A DNA stretch of 64,000 nucleotides from Uliginosibacterium sp. 31-16 (GTDB taxonomy: Bacteria > Pseudomonadota > Gammaproteobacteria > Burkholderiales > Rhodocyclaceae), in assembly GCF_030730865.1 (NCBI RefSeq), contig NZ_JAVALZ010000001.1, forward strand, positions 806,001 through 870,000, given 5' to 3'. Both the position numbers and the translations under genes were made by a program. Positions 53,538-63,665 of this stretch are shown here, in pieces; position 1 is the first letter of the stretch; each line of letters starts with the position of its first letter. The notes beneath the pieces are model-generated. The model had not been told where the DNA came from and did no database searches. It saw only the letters and a list, made by a program, of their open reading frames with translations.

Positions 53538-54121
53538 TTTGCGTCGACGTAGCCGAGCCCGATTTCGACGTGGTCGATCAGGGAGTGGATGAACTTGATG
53601 TGGATTTCCTGGATGCGGTCGGCGTAGCCGAAGTACGGCACGATGATTTCGGCGTCGGCAATGCCTTTCATTTTTCCGCCGTCCTTGCCCATCAGCAGGA
53701 TGACCTGCATGCCGCGTTCCTTGGCGGCCTTGGCGGCGGCAAGGATGTTGGCGGAGTTGCCGGAGGTCGAGATGCCGAAGAACACGTCACCGGCACGGCC
53801 CAGCGCCTCGACCTGACGGCTGAAGATGAACTCGAAACCGTAATCGTTGCCCACGCAGGTGATGTGCGAGGGGTCGGAAATCGCCAGCGCACCGAGCGCC
53901 GGGCGGTTGTCGCGGTAGCGGCCGGAGAGTTCTTCGGCGAAGTGCATGGCGTCGCAATGCGAGCCGCCGTTGCCGGCTGAGAGGATCTTGCCACCGGCCT
54001 TGAGGCAATTGACGAGGATGTCGCCAGCCTTGTCGACCTCGGCGAGCAGGGCTTTGTCGGCCAGAACGCGAGTCAGCAGGTCATGGCCTTCCTGCAGGTG
54101 CTGTAGAAGTCGGCTCATCAT
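53534..54121 (-). CDS. gmhA: Sedoheptulose 7-phosphate isomerase GmhA
   Basis: First step of ADP-heptose synthesis for lipopolysaccharide. 195 aa. SIS fold with [38 protein letters not shown] and the metal-site end [18 protein letters not shown], which separate GmhA from DiaA. It is inserted between gatC and gatA with ATGA overlaps on both sides, so it is translated as part of the Gat operon. Confidence 0.92.
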   Translation of the reverse strand: MMSRLLQHLQEGHDLLTRVLADKALLAEVDKAGDILVNCLKAGGKILSAGNGGSHCDAMHFAEELSGRYRDNRPALGALAISDPSHITCVGNDYGFEFIFSRQVEALGRAGDVFFGISTSGNSANILAAAKAAKERGMQVILLMGKDGGKMKGIADAEIIVPYFGYADRIQEIHIKFIHSLIDHVEIGLGYVDAK

Positions 54122-54405
54122 TCAATCACTTTCGGCACGAGATAGAGGCCGGCTTCGGCCTCGGGCGCCACGGCCTGATAGGCTGCGCGGCGGTCGGATT
54201 CGATGACGGCATCGGCGCGCAGACGCTGCACCACGTCCTGCGGGTGCGACATCGGCGCCACGCCGGTGGTGTCCACGGCCTGCATCGCTTCGATGAGGCC
54301 GAAAATCCCGTTGAGCTTGGCCTGGGTGGCCTCGGCGTCAGCGGGGGTGAGTTCGATGCGGGCGAGCCGGGCGATGCGGTCGACCTGTTCCAGCGAGAGA
54401 GACAT
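54118..54405 (-). CDS. gatC: Asp/Glu-tRNA amidotransferase subunit C
   Basis: 95 aa, belt-like subunit that wraps GatA and Gat[21 protein letters not shown] is the standard start; the C-terminal end reads [11 protein letters not shown]. First gene of the minus-strand unit gatC-gmhA-gatA, divergent from mreB over 148 bp. Such a gatC/mreB divergence is conserved in related bacteria. Confidence 0.94.
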   Translation of the reverse strand: MSLSLEQVDRIARLARIELTPADAEATQAKLNGIFGLIEAMQAVDTTGVAPMSHPQDVVQRLRADAVIESDRRAAYQAVAPEAEAGLYLVPKVIE

Positions 54406-54429
54406 GATTGCGGGCCTCGGCGAGACAAA

Positions 54430-54447
54430 ACCCACCGTCAGGTGGGT
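54430..54447. promoter_or_regulatory. Perfect hairpin in the gatC/mreB divergent spacer
   Basis: ACCCACC / GGTGGGT, 7 bp with a GTCA loop, 25 nt upstream of the gatC start. It could be in the gatC mRNA leader or be an operator; no function is known to me. Confidence 0.4.
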
Positions 54448-54478
54448 GCATAGGAAACAACGGGATAGGGTAACATAG

Positions 54479-55597
<1,119 letters not shown>

Positions 55598-55631
55598 GCG
55601 GTGTCGCGCTCAGGTTTCTTGTATGCAACCA

Positions 55632-55655
55632 GCAATGCGCCGCAAGGCGCATTGC
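55632..55655 (+). promoter_or_regulatory. Perfect hairpin between mreB and mreC
   Basis: GCAATGCGCC / GGCGCATTGC, 10 bp with a GCAA tetraloop, without a T-tract. It is followed by the palindrome TCACATGTGA at 55676-55685. Such a structure could protect or process the mRNA so that MreB is made in excess over MreC. The 102-bp spacer otherwise holds nothing. Confidence 0.5.
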
Positions 55656-55699
55656 CGTATTTCACGTATCACGTTTCACATGTGACGCAGCACTGACGC

Positions 55700-56716
55700 A
55701 TGGCCTCCCACGATCACCAGACTCCCCCATTCTTCAAGCGCGGCCTGCCTCCGGCAGCACGCCTGACGATCTATCTGGCCCTGTCGTTCTCCCTGCTGGT
55801 GGCTGATCTGCGCCTGCATTACCTCGAAACCCTGCGTCAGGCCCTGTCGGTTCTGACCTACCCGTTGCAGATTGCTGCGGCTACACCGGCAGATTTCGTC
55901 TCCAATGCCTCGGACTATTTCAGCGGTCTGATCAGCGTGCAGCGCGAAAACAAGAGGCTGAAGACCCAGCAGCTCAATATGGCCAGCCAGGTCTTGTTTA
56001 CCGAGCAGCTGCAGCGCGAGAACATCGAGCTGCGCGGCCTGCTGGCCATGCAGGCATCGCTCAAGGTGCGCAGCACGGCAGCAGAAATCATCTTCACCGC
56101 ACGCGACCCCTTCTCGCGCAAGGTCATCCTGAACAAGGGCGGCCAGCAGGACATCGAACCGGGCTCGCCAGTGGTTGATCCGCTCGGCGTGATCGGTCAG
56201 GTCACCCGCGTGTTTCCGCTGCATGCCGAAGTGACCCTGCTCTCCGACAAGGAACAGGCGATCCCGGTCATCGTTGAACGCAGCGGGCTACGTGCGGTGA
56301 TGTTCGGCACCGGCAATGGCCTGATGGAACTGAAATTCCTCGCCGCCAACGCCGAGGTGAAGCCGGGCGACCGCATCCTGACCTCGGGGCTGGATGGAGT
56401 CTTCGCTCCGGGTCTGCCAGTGGCGACGGTGCTCAAGGTGACCCGCGACAGTGCCGAATCTTTCGCCCGGATCCTGTGCAGACCGACCGGCAGCGTGGAG
56501 CGCAACGGCCCGGTGCTGGTGCTGTCGCGCACCGGACCACGTCCGCAGCGTCCGGCCGACGACGACAGCATTGATCCGCGCCGCGCCTCGGGTGGCCGCA
56601 TCCGCCAGAACAAGGCCGAGGCGCCTGCCTCTGCACCGACACCGGCCAGTGCCCCTGCGCCGGCCCAGAGCGTCGCCCCGCCCGCGGCAGCCAGCCCGGC
56701 ACGCAAGGAGCCCTGA
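55700..56716 (+). CDS. mreC: Rod shape-determining protein MreC
   Basis: 338 aa. One membrane helix (LTIYLALSFSLLVADLRL), a coiled coil (VQRENKRLKTQQLNMASQVL) and the periplasmic beta-barrel pair (FSRKVILNKGGQQDIEPGSP, VKPGDRILTSGLDGVF). The C-terminal tail is long, Pro/Ala-rich. It activates PBP2/RodA. The stop overlaps the mreD start (TGATG). Confidence 0.95.
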   Translation: MASHDHQTPPFFKRGLPPAARLTIYLALSFSLLVADLRLHYLETLRQALSVLTYPLQIAAATPADFVSNASDYFSGLISVQRENKRLKTQQLNMASQVLFTEQLQRENIELRGLLAMQASLKVRSTAAEIIFTARDPFSRKVILNKGGQQDIEPGSPVVDPLGVIGQVTRVFPLHAEVTLLSDKEQAIPVIVERSGLRAVMFGTGNGLMELKFLAANAEVKPGDRILTSGLDGVFAPGLPVATVLKVTRDSAESFARILCRPTGSVERNGPVLVLSRTGPRPQRPADDDSIDPRRASGGRIRQNKAEAPASAPTPASAPAPAQSVAPPAAASPARKEP

Positions 56717-57237
56717 TGCAAGCGACCCATCGTTCTTCGCGCCTGCTCCTGCCAGTCCGCATCAGCTTTGTAGCCCTCAGCCTGATCGTGGCACTGGGTC
56801 TGAATTTCGTGCCGGTTGGCCGCTTCTACGCCGTGCCGGATTTCGTCGCACTGGTGCTGGCCTTCTGGTGTGTACGCGAGCCGCACCGTGTCGGCATGGG
56901 CACCGCCTTCATCGTCGGCACCCTGGTGGATGTGGTGCATGGTGCGGTCATGGGCCAGCATGCTGCGGCCTATGTGCTGCTGGCCTGGGCCTCCATCGTC
57001 AATTCACGCCGCCTGCTGTGGTTCTCGCCAGGGGCCCAGGCCCTGCACATGGTGCCGCTGTTCCTGATGGTGCAGGTCGTCATGCTGATCCTGCGCCTGC
57101 TGGCAGGCCATCGCTTCCCCGGCTGGGAATATTTCTTCACCTGCTTCACGACGGCCGCACTGTGGTTGCCCACGTACTACCTGCTGTTGCTGCCCCAGAT
57201 GCGTCCGATTGACCGTGACGAGAACCGACCACTTTAG
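56716..57237 (+). CDS. mreD: Rod shape-determining protein MreD
   Basis: 173 aa inner-membrane protein with five or six helices, starting after a basic tail (ISFVALSLIVALGLNFVPVG); VADFVALVLAFWCVREP-like and GTLVDVVHGAVMGQHAAAYV segments are typical. Partner of MreC and RodA in the elongasome. Overlaps mreC by 1 nt. Confidence 0.93.
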   Translation: MQATHRSSRLLLPVRISFVALSLIVALGLNFVPVGRFYAVPDFVALVLAFWCVREPHRVGMGTAFIVGTLVDVVHGAVMGQHAAAYVLLAWASIVNSRRLLWFSPGAQALHMVPLFLMVQVVMLILRLLAGHRFPGWEYFFTCFTTAALWLPTYYLLLLPQMRPIDRDENRPL

Positions 57238-57259
57238 GTAGTGGATTCGCTCCCCAGGC

Positions 57260-59164
57260 ATGGAACTCAAAGCCCCTGAACAGGAACTCTCGCGTTTCCG
57301 CGCCCGTGTGGCAGCGGCGGCGGTGTTCGTGCTCGTCGGTTTCAGCCTGATCGTGGCGCGTTTCGTGTATCTGCAGATCGTGCGCTACGACTACTACGCC
57401 ACGCGTGCGGAAGAAAACCGTATCTCGCTCTTGCCCATCGTGCCCAACCGCGGCCTGATCATGGATCGCAACGGCGTGGTGCTGACCCGCAACTATTCGG
57501 CTTACACACTGGAAATCACGCCGTCGAAGGTGCGCAACCTGGAAGACACGATCGACGAACTGGCCGAGTTCATCGACATCCAGACCAAGGACCGCAAGCG
57601 CTTCCGCAAGCTGCTCGAAGAGAGCAAGAACTTCGAGTCGCTGCCAATCCGCACCCGCCTCACCGACGAGGAGGTCGCCAAGTTCATCGCCCGGCGTTAC
57701 AAGTTCCCCGGCGTGGACATCAAGGCGCGCCTGTTCCGCCAGTATCCCTTCGGCGAATTTGCCTCGCATGCCATCGGCTACATCGGCCGGATCAACCAGA
57801 AGGAAATGGCCCGGATCGAGGATGACGAAGATCTGGCGGCCAATTACCGGGGCACCGAACACATCGGCAAGACCGGGCTGGAGCAGAGCTACGAGAAGGA
57901 GTTGCACGGCATTACCGGTTTCGAGCAGGTCGAGGTGGACGCTTCCGGCCGCGCCGTACGTTCGCTGGCGCGCACGCCGCCGATACCGGGCAACAACCTG
58001 CAGCTCACGATGGATGCCGAGTTGCAGCGCATCGCCGAACAGGCTTTCGGCAACCGCCGTGGTGCCCTGGTTGCCATCGAGCCGGGCACCGGCGGGGTGC
58101 TTGCGCTGGTATCCACCCCGCGCTTCGATCCGAACCTGTTCGTCGACGGCATCACCCCGGACAACTGGGATGTGCTCAACACCTCGCTCGACAAACCGAT
58201 GATCAACCGGGCGCTGAACGGCGCCTATCCGCCCGGCTCGACCTTCAAGCCCTTCATGGCGCTGGGTGCGCTGGTCACCGGCAAACGGGCCGCCAACGTG
58301 GCGATTGCCGACCCGGGCTATTTCGTCTTCGGCAACAATACCTTCCGCGACGACAAGGTCGGCGGCCACGGCATGGTGGATATGGTCAAGTCCATCGTGG
58401 TCAGCTGCGACACCTACTACTACACCCTGGCCAACGAGATGGGCATCGACCTGATCTCGGACTTCATGGGCAAACTGGGTTTCGGCTCGCGCACCGGCAT
58501 CGACATCGAGGGCGAATCTACCGGTGTGCTGCCCTCGCAGGCCTGGAAGAAAAAACGCTTCAAGAAACCCGAACAGCAGAAGTGGTACGCCGGCGAAACG
58601 ATCTCCATCGGCATCGGCCAGGGTTACAACGCCTACACCCCGCTGCAGCTGGCACATGCCACGGCCACCCTTGCGGCGGGCGGCATCATGTTCAAGCCGC
58701 ACATCGTCAAGTACGTGGTGGACGCCCAGACCGGCCAGCGTCGCGTGGTTGAGCCGACGCCGGTGGCGGATCTGGGCTTCAAGCCCGAGCATCTCGACGT
58801 GATCCGCCGCGGCATGGTCGGCGTGATGACGGGTGGCACCGGCGCGCGCGCCTTTGCCGGGGCCAAGTACGAAGCCGCCGGCAAGACCGGCACCGCCCAG
58901 GTGTTCTCGCTCAAGGGCGGCAAGTACAAGGAAAGCGAGACCCACGAGCGCCTGCGCGATCACGCCCTGTTCATCGCCTACGCTCCGGCGAAAGACCCGA
59001 AGATCGCGCTGGCCGTGCTGGTCGAAAACGGCGGTTTCGGTGCCGCCGCCGCCGCGCCGATTGCGCGTCAGGTGCTGGACTATTATCTGCTCGGCGTAAA
59101 ACCCGCCGGAGCGGCACCGGAAGATGCCGACGCTGACCCGGAAGACGCCCACACCCATGATTAA
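57260..59164 (+). CDS. mrdA: Penicillin-binding protein 2 (class B transpeptidase)
   Basis: 634 aa. Elongation-specific crosslinking enzyme. One membrane helix (about 15-37), the non-catalytic pedestal domain (IVPNRGLIMDRNGVVLTRNY), and the transpeptidase with GSTFK (nucleophile Ser327, Lys330), SCD near 382 and KTG at 542-544. Ends with an acidic tail. Its last 8 nt overlap the rodA start. Confidence 0.96.
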   Translation: MELKAPEQELSRFRARVAAAAVFVLVGFSLIVARFVYLQIVRYDYYATRAEENRISLLPIVPNRGLIMDRNGVVLTRNYSAYTLEITPSKVRNLEDTIDELAEFIDIQTKDRKRFRKLLEESKNFESLPIRTRLTDEEVAKFIARRYKFPGVDIKARLFRQYPFGEFASHAIGYIGRINQKEMARIEDDEDLAANYRGTEHIGKTGLEQSYEKELHGITGFEQVEVDASGRAVRSLARTPPIPGNNLQLTMDAELQRIAEQAFGNRRGALVAIEPGTGGVLALVSTPRFDPNLFVDGITPDNWDVLNTSLDKPMINRALNGAYPPGSTFKPFMALGALVTGKRAANVAIADPGYFVFGNNTFRDDKVGGHGMVDMVKSIVVSCDTYYYTLANEMGIDLISDFMGKLGFGSRTGIDIEGESTGVLPSQAWKKKRFKKPEQQKWYAGETISIGIGQGYNAYTPLQLAHATATLAAGGIMFKPHIVKYVVDAQTGQRRVVEPTPVADLGFKPEHLDVIRRGMVGVMTGGTGARAFAGAKYEAAGKTGTAQVFSLKGGKYKESETHERLRDHALFIAYAPAKDPKIALAVLVENGGFGAAAAAPIARQVLDYYLLGVKPAGAAPEDADADPEDAHTHD

Positions 59165-60290
59165 CCTGACCGATCTGCGCCTGTTCCTGTTGCGTCTGGT
59201 GCGCCCGATCGACCCCTTCCTGCTGGGGGTCACCCTGTGCATCATGGCCTGCGCCTACCTGATGATGCTCAGCGCCTCGCCCGAGCGCATGAACGCGCAC
59301 ATCCTCAATATCATCGTGGCCCTGGGCGTCATGTGGATCATCGCTAGCCAGCCGCCACCACGCCTGCACAGCTTCGCCCTGCCGCTGTATGTGCTCGGCG
59401 TGCTGTTGCTGATCGGTGTGGCCCTGTTTGGCGACATTTCCAAGGGCGCGCGACGCTGGCTGAATCTGGGCGTGATGCGCATCCAGCCCTCGGAACTGAT
59501 GAAGATCGCCATGCCGCTGATGCTGGCCTGGTATTTCCAGAAACGCGAAGGCGCCCTCAAGGTGCGCGACTTCCTGATCGCCACCCTGCTGCTCGCCATG
59601 CCGGTCGGCCTGATCGCGGCGCAGCCCGATCTGGGCACAGCCATCTTGGTGCTGGGCGCTGGGGTTTTCGTAATCTTCTTTGCCGGGCTGTCGTGGAAAC
59701 TGATCATCCCGGTGGGCGTGCTGGGCATTGCCGCGGTCGTCGCGGTCATCATCTTCCAGACCGACATCTGCGCACCGGAGGTGAACTGGCCAGGCCTGCA
59801 CGACTATCAGAAACATCGCGTGTGCACCCTGCTCGATCCCTCGTCCGACCCGCGCGGCAAAGGCTTCCACACCATCCAGTCAACGATTGCAGTGGGCTCC
59901 GGCGGCTTCCTCGGCAAGGGCTGGCGCCAGGGCACCCAGACCCATCTGGACTTCCTGCCCGAACGCCACACCGACTTCATCCTCGCCGTGATCTCGGAGG
60001 AGTTCGGCCTGGCCGGCGTGCTCATCATCGCCATCCTGTACTGCCTGCTGATCGCCCGCGGGCTGATGATCGCGAGCAACGCCGCGACCCTGTTCGCACG
60101 CCTGCTGGCCGGTTCGGTCACAATGATCTTCTTCACCTATGCCTTCGTGAACATGGGCATGGTCAGCGGCATCCTGCCCGTGGTCGGCGTGCCGCTGCCG
60201 ATGGTGAGCTACGGCGGCACCGCACTGGTGACCCTGTGTCTGGGCATCGGCATCCTGATGAGCGTTCAGCAGCACCGCCGCCGACGCTGA
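59157..60290 (+). CDS. rodA: Peptidoglycan glycosyltransferase RodA
   Basis: 377 aa SEDS-family polymerase with ten hydrophobic segments. ARRWLNLGVMRIQPSELMKI, the catalytic Asp region FLPERHTDFILAVISEEFG and the C-terminal VGVPLPMVSYGGTALVT are diagnostic. Works with PBP2, encoded directly upstream with an 8-nt overlap. Confidence 0.96.
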   Translation: MINLTDLRLFLLRLVRPIDPFLLGVTLCIMACAYLMMLSASPERMNAHILNIIVALGVMWIIASQPPPRLHSFALPLYVLGVLLLIGVALFGDISKGARRWLNLGVMRIQPSELMKIAMPLMLAWYFQKREGALKVRDFLIATLLLAMPVGLIAAQPDLGTAILVLGAGVFVIFFAGLSWKLIIPVGVLGIAAVVAVIIFQTDICAPEVNWPGLHDYQKHRVCTLLDPSSDPRGKGFHTIQSTIAVGSGGFLGKGWRQGTQTHLDFLPERHTDFILAVISEEFGLAGVLIIAILYCLLIARGLMIASNAATLFARLLAGSVTMIFFTYAFVNMGMVSGILPVVGVPLPMVSYGGTALVTLCLGIGILMSVQQHRRRR

Positions 60291-60314
60291 TGCCGGATTC
60301 GGGAAAGGGATGAC

Positions 60315-61331
60315 ATGAGAGCCACCCAACGCCTGCGTTTCATCGCCTGCCTGTGCAGCGGCGCCCTGCTTGCCGCTTGCAGCACCGTGCCCTACGAGCG
60401 GCCCGCAGAGCCACGCTCCAGCCAGCCAGCCTCGAAACCCGCGCCAGCAGGCGCTGCGCAGGCACCCGGCGTGCTGAATCCGCCCGTCACCACCCAGAAA
60501 GGTGGCGGCTTCTACAAGGATGACGGCCCCGGCGAGAACATCCCGCCAAATCTTGCCGACATCCCCGATGCAGTACCGCGCGTCGAACCGATCCGTGCCG
60601 CCAACACGCGCCCCTACGCCGCACTGGGCCAGACCTTCACACCGCTGAAGGAACTTCAGCCCTTCAGCCAGACCGGCATCGGCAGCTGGTACGGCAAGAA
60701 ATTCCATGGCGCCAAGACCTCCAGCGGCGAGCGCTACGACATGTACGGCATGACCGCCGCGCACCCGACCTTGCCGATCCCGAGCTACGCCCGCGTCACC
60801 AATCTGGCCAACAACCGCAGCGTGGTGGTGCGCGTCAATGACCGCGGCCCCTTCCTGCACAGCCGGATCATCGACCTCTCGTATGCCGCGGCCTGGAAGC
60901 TCGGTTACGTGAATCAGGGCAGTGCGCGCCTGCAGGTCGATCTGATCGTGCCGGATGAGCTGGACAGCCTGATCGCCGCCGCCCCTGCCACGCCTGAAAC
61001 CGAGCCGGCTCCGCCAAGCGCCAGCGCATCGGCCCCGGCCGCAGTTGCCGTCGCCCCTTCACCTGCCGCACCCACAGTGGACAGCCCGGCGAATGTCGAC
61101 AGCGGCATTTTCCTGCAGCTTGGCGCCTTCGCCTCCAGTGCAAACGCCGACAGCTTCCGCGACTACGTACAGGGCGAACTCAAATGGCTGCAACACGCCG
61201 TCCAGACCCGCCTGATCGGCGACAAGTACCGTCTGCACGTCGGCCCGTTTGCCAGCGCCAGCGAGGCCCGTGGCGTGGGCGAGCGGATCGCCGCGGCGAT
61301 CCGGGTTCAGCCTTTCGTGGTGACCCGCTGA
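60315..61331 (+). CDS. rlpA: Septal/lytic transglycosylase lipoprotein RlpA
   Basis: 338 aa. Lipobox LAAC (Cys at about 20), Pro/Ala-rich linker, double-psi beta-barrel domain (GIGSWYGKKFHGAKTSSGER ... VVVRVNDRGPFLHSRIIDLS with the catalytic Asp) and a C-terminal SPOR domain (IFLQLGAFASSANADSFRDY). Cleaves denuded glycans at the septum. The stop codon lies inside the first unit of a repeat array. dacC, which often follows, is missing. Confidence 0.94.
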   Translation: MRATQRLRFIACLCSGALLAACSTVPYERPAEPRSSQPASKPAPAGAAQAPGVLNPPVTTQKGGGFYKDDGPGENIPPNLADIPDAVPRVEPIRAANTRPYAALGQTFTPLKELQPFSQTGIGSWYGKKFHGAKTSSGERYDMYGMTAAHPTLPIPSYARVTNLANNRSVVVRVNDRGPFLHSRIIDLSYAAAWKLGYVNQGSARLQVDLIVPDELDSLIAAAPATPETEPAPPSASASAPAAVAVAPSPAAPTVDSPANVDSGIFLQLGAFASSANADSFRDYVQGELKWLQHAVQTRLIGDKYRLHVGPFASASEARGVGERIAAAIRVQPFVVTR

Positions 61332-61438
61332 AGAGCCGCACCGGACGAGCCTCTTCAGCGCATCACGCTGCAGAATGAGGCTGGATGCACCTCTCCAGAC
61401 ACCTGACCTGCAGATGCCCGCCGCACGCGGATCTTCGG
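61328..61438. repeat. Canonical three-unit array of the 40-bp periodic dyad repeat (locus 12)
   Basis: Units start at 61328, 61368 and 61408, exactly 40 bp apart; all three match the consensus in every specified arm position: CTGAAGA/TCTTCAG, CTGCAGA/TCTCCAG, CTGCAGA/TCTTCGG. The first can extend to a 10-bp stem CGCTGAAGAG / CTCTTCAGCG, and its left arm contains the rlpA stop codon. The loop of the second unit fits in reverse orientation. The rest of the spacer to 61576 holds no gene. Confidence 0.88.
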
Positions 61439-61576
61439 GACTGTGCATTTCCAGCAGGCTTCCCCGCCGATTTGCCGGATAATCCCGGCTGAGCGACGCA
61501 ACTCTTGAAGTCTGAGGGCGCGCCTCAATATGCCAAGAAATCAGCCGGCCTCCACGGCTGGCACCGGACCCGATTC

Positions 61577-61846
61577 ATGTCTCAAGAACGCACCAGCCTG
61601 CTCGAATTCCCCTGCGATTTTCCGCTCAAGATCATGGGTGCGCGCCACGACGCCTTTGCCCAGACCATCGTCGCCGTCGTCCTCGTGCACGCCCCGGATT
61701 TCGACCCGGCCACCCTGGAAATGCGCCCCTCCAAGGCCGGCAACTACCTGTCGCTGACCTGCACCATCCGCGCCACTTCGCAGCTCCAGCTCGACACCCT
61801 GTACCGCGAACTCTCCTCGCACCCGATGGTGAAGGTTGTCTTGTGA
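61577..61846 (+). CDS. ybeD: YbeD/DUF493 family protein
   Basis: 89 aa, ferredoxin-like fold (LLEFPCDFPLKIMGARHDAF ... LSLTCTIRATSQLQLDTLY ... HPMVKVVL). Conserved just upstream of lipB; may modulate lipoate metabolism. ATG 61577 chosen by family length. Overlaps lipB by 4 nt (GTGA). Confidence 0.92.
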   Translation: MSQERTSLLEFPCDFPLKIMGARHDAFAQTIVAVVLVHAPDFDPATLEMRPSKAGNYLSLTCTIRATSQLQLDTLYRELSSHPMVKVVL

Positions 61847-62469
61847 GCCTTGTGCACCGGCCGCTGGGTAGCGTCGATTACGTCACGACCTTCGAGGCCC
61901 AGAAACGCTTCACCGCCGAACGTGGCCCCGACACGCCGGACGAGCTGTGGCTGCTGCAACATCAGCCGGTCTACACCCTGGGCCTGGCGGGGAAGCCGGA
62001 GCATCTGCTGATCCCCAGCGAAGTGCCGGTCGTGAAGATCGATCGGGGCGGCCAGATCACCTATCACGGCCCCGGTCAGGCGGTGGTTTATCTGCTGATC
62101 GACCTGGCCCGCCGCAATCTCAAGGTACGCGAACAGGTCACGTTGATGGAGCAGGCCATGCTCGACGTGCTGGCCAGCCACGGCATCACCGCCGAACGCC
62201 ACGAAGGCGCTCCCGGCGTATATGTGCGCGACGCCAAGATTGGCGCGCTGGGCCTGAAAATCGCCCGCGGCTGCAGCTATCACGGCCTGTCACTCAACGT
62301 CGATCTCGACCTCGCCCCCTTCCTGCGCATCAACCCCTGCGGCTACGAAGGCTTGCGCAGCACCAGCCTGAAAGAAGAAGGGGCGACTGTCACGACCGAC
62401 GCCGTGCTGGCACAATTGGCGACTCGCCTGACCGAACTCCTCGAACGCGACTACCCCCTCGCGCGATAA
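61843..62469 (+). CDS. lipB: Octanoyl-ACP:protein octanoyltransferase LipB
   Basis: Transfers octanoate from ACP to lipoyl domains. 208 aa, GTG start overlapping ybeD. Motifs: [45 protein letters not shown] with the catalytic Lys, and [10 protein letters not shown] with the catalytic Cys. Followed by lipA after 16 nt. Confidence 0.96.
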   Translation: MSLVHRPLGSVDYVTTFEAQKRFTAERGPDTPDELWLLQHQPVYTLGLAGKPEHLLIPSEVPVVKIDRGGQITYHGPGQAVVYLLIDLARRNLKVREQVTLMEQAMLDVLASHGITAERHEGAPGVYVRDAKIGALGLKIARGCSYHGLSLNVDLDLAPFLRINPCGYEGLRSTSLKEEGATVTTDAVLAQLATRLTELLERDYPLAR

Positions 62470-62485
62470 AACAGAAAGTCCCCCG

Positions 62486-63433
62486 ATGAGCACCGACAAC
62501 CCCAAGAAACTCCGTGGCGCCGACAAAACCGCGCGCATCCCGATCAAGATCGTGCCGGCCGAAAAGCTCAAGAAGCCCGAGTGGATCCGCATCAAGCTCG
62601 GCACGGCCGAAGAAACCGCGCGCTTCAACGAGATCAAGGACACCCTGCGCGACCACAAGCTGCACACCGTGTGCGAGGAAGCCTCCTGCCCCAACATCCA
62701 CGAATGTTTCGGCAAGGGCACGGCCACCTTCATGATCATGGGCGACATCTGTACGCGCCGCTGCCCCTTCTGCGACGTCGGCCACGGCCGCCCCGAACCG
62801 CTCAATGCGGATGAGCCGAAAGAACTGGCACAAACCATCGCCGCCATGCGCCTCAAGTACGTGGTGATCACCTCGGTGGACCGCGACGACCTGCGCGACG
62901 GCGGGGCTGCACACTTCGTTGAATGCATCCAGGCAACCCGCGCCGCCAGCCCGCGCACCCAGATCGAAGTACTGGTGCCGGATTTCCGCGGCCGCATGGA
63001 AGTCGCACTGGAAATCTTCAACCAGGCACCGCCGGACGTGATGAACCACAACATGGAAACCGTGCAGCGTCTCTACAAGGCGGCGCGCCCCGGCGCGGAC
63101 TACGCCTATTCGCTGAAGCTGCTGAAAGAGTTCAAGGCCATGCATCCGCAGGTGCCGACCAAGAGCGGCCTGATGGTCGGGCTGGGCGAGACCGACGAGG
63201 AAATTCTGGAAGTGATGCGCGACCTGCGCGCCCACGACGTGGAAATGCTCACCATCGGCCAATACCTGCAGCCCTCCGGCGGCCACCTGCCAGTGCTGCG
63301 TTACGTCACGCCCGAGACCTTCAAGATGTTCGAGACCGAAGCGCTGAAGATGGGCTTCAAGAACGCCGCCTGTGGTCCGATGGTCCGCTCCAGTTACTGG
63401 GCAGATCAGCAGGCGCAGGGCGCAGGCGTTTAA
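62486..63433 (+). CDS. lipA: Lipoyl synthase LipA
   Basis: Radical-SAM enzyme that inserts two sulfurs into octanoyl groups. 315 aa. Auxiliary cluster motif [13 protein letters not shown] and radical-SAM motif [10 protein letters not shown] are both intact, and the C-terminal RSSY sequence ([11 protein letters not shown]) is present. Works directly after LipB. Confidence 0.97.
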   Translation: MSTDNPKKLRGADKTARIPIKIVPAEKLKKPEWIRIKLGTAEETARFNEIKDTLRDHKLHTVCEEASCPNIHECFGKGTATFMIMGDICTRRCPFCDVGHGRPEPLNADEPKELAQTIAAMRLKYVVITSVDRDDLRDGGAAHFVECIQATRAASPRTQIEVLVPDFRGRMEVALEIFNQAPPDVMNHNMETVQRLYKAARPGADYAYSLKLLKEFKAMHPQVPTKSGLMVGLGETDEEILEVMRDLRAHDVEMLTIGQYLQPSGGHLPVLRYVTPETFKMFETEALKMGFKNAACGPMVRSSYWADQQAQGAGV

Positions 63434-63451
63434 CAGGAAAACAACAGCTTC

Positions 63452-63522
63452 CTGCGAAGCCGCACCCCGCCTTGCTCCCCGGCAAGGCATGCTGGAGAGC
63501 CTCATCCCGCGCGGCTCTCCAG
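63452..63522. repeat. Two dyad-repeat units after lipA (locus 13)
   Basis: CTGCGAA-17-TCCCCGG at 63452-63482 (worn) and CTGGAGA-17-TCTCCAG at 63492-63522 (perfect), exactly 40 bp apart. The second can form a 10-bp stem CTGGAGAGCC / GGCTCTCCAG with an 11-nt loop. It may terminate lipA, but lacks a T-tract. Confidence 0.8.
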
Positions 63523-63665
63523 CCAGTTCAGGCTTGCCAATAGAGCGTGATGAATTTCACGCTTGTCAGACAAAGACTTACTTGGGTCAGGGTAAACCTT
63601 GTCAGTCTGCACACTTCCCAGTTTGATGCCGCCTTGGCTGAACAAATCAAACTGACGAGGCAAAA

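Noticed and set aside
57146-59245. A 699-codon minus-strand frame
   Set aside because: Antisense to mrdA, whose catalytic motifs are all present.
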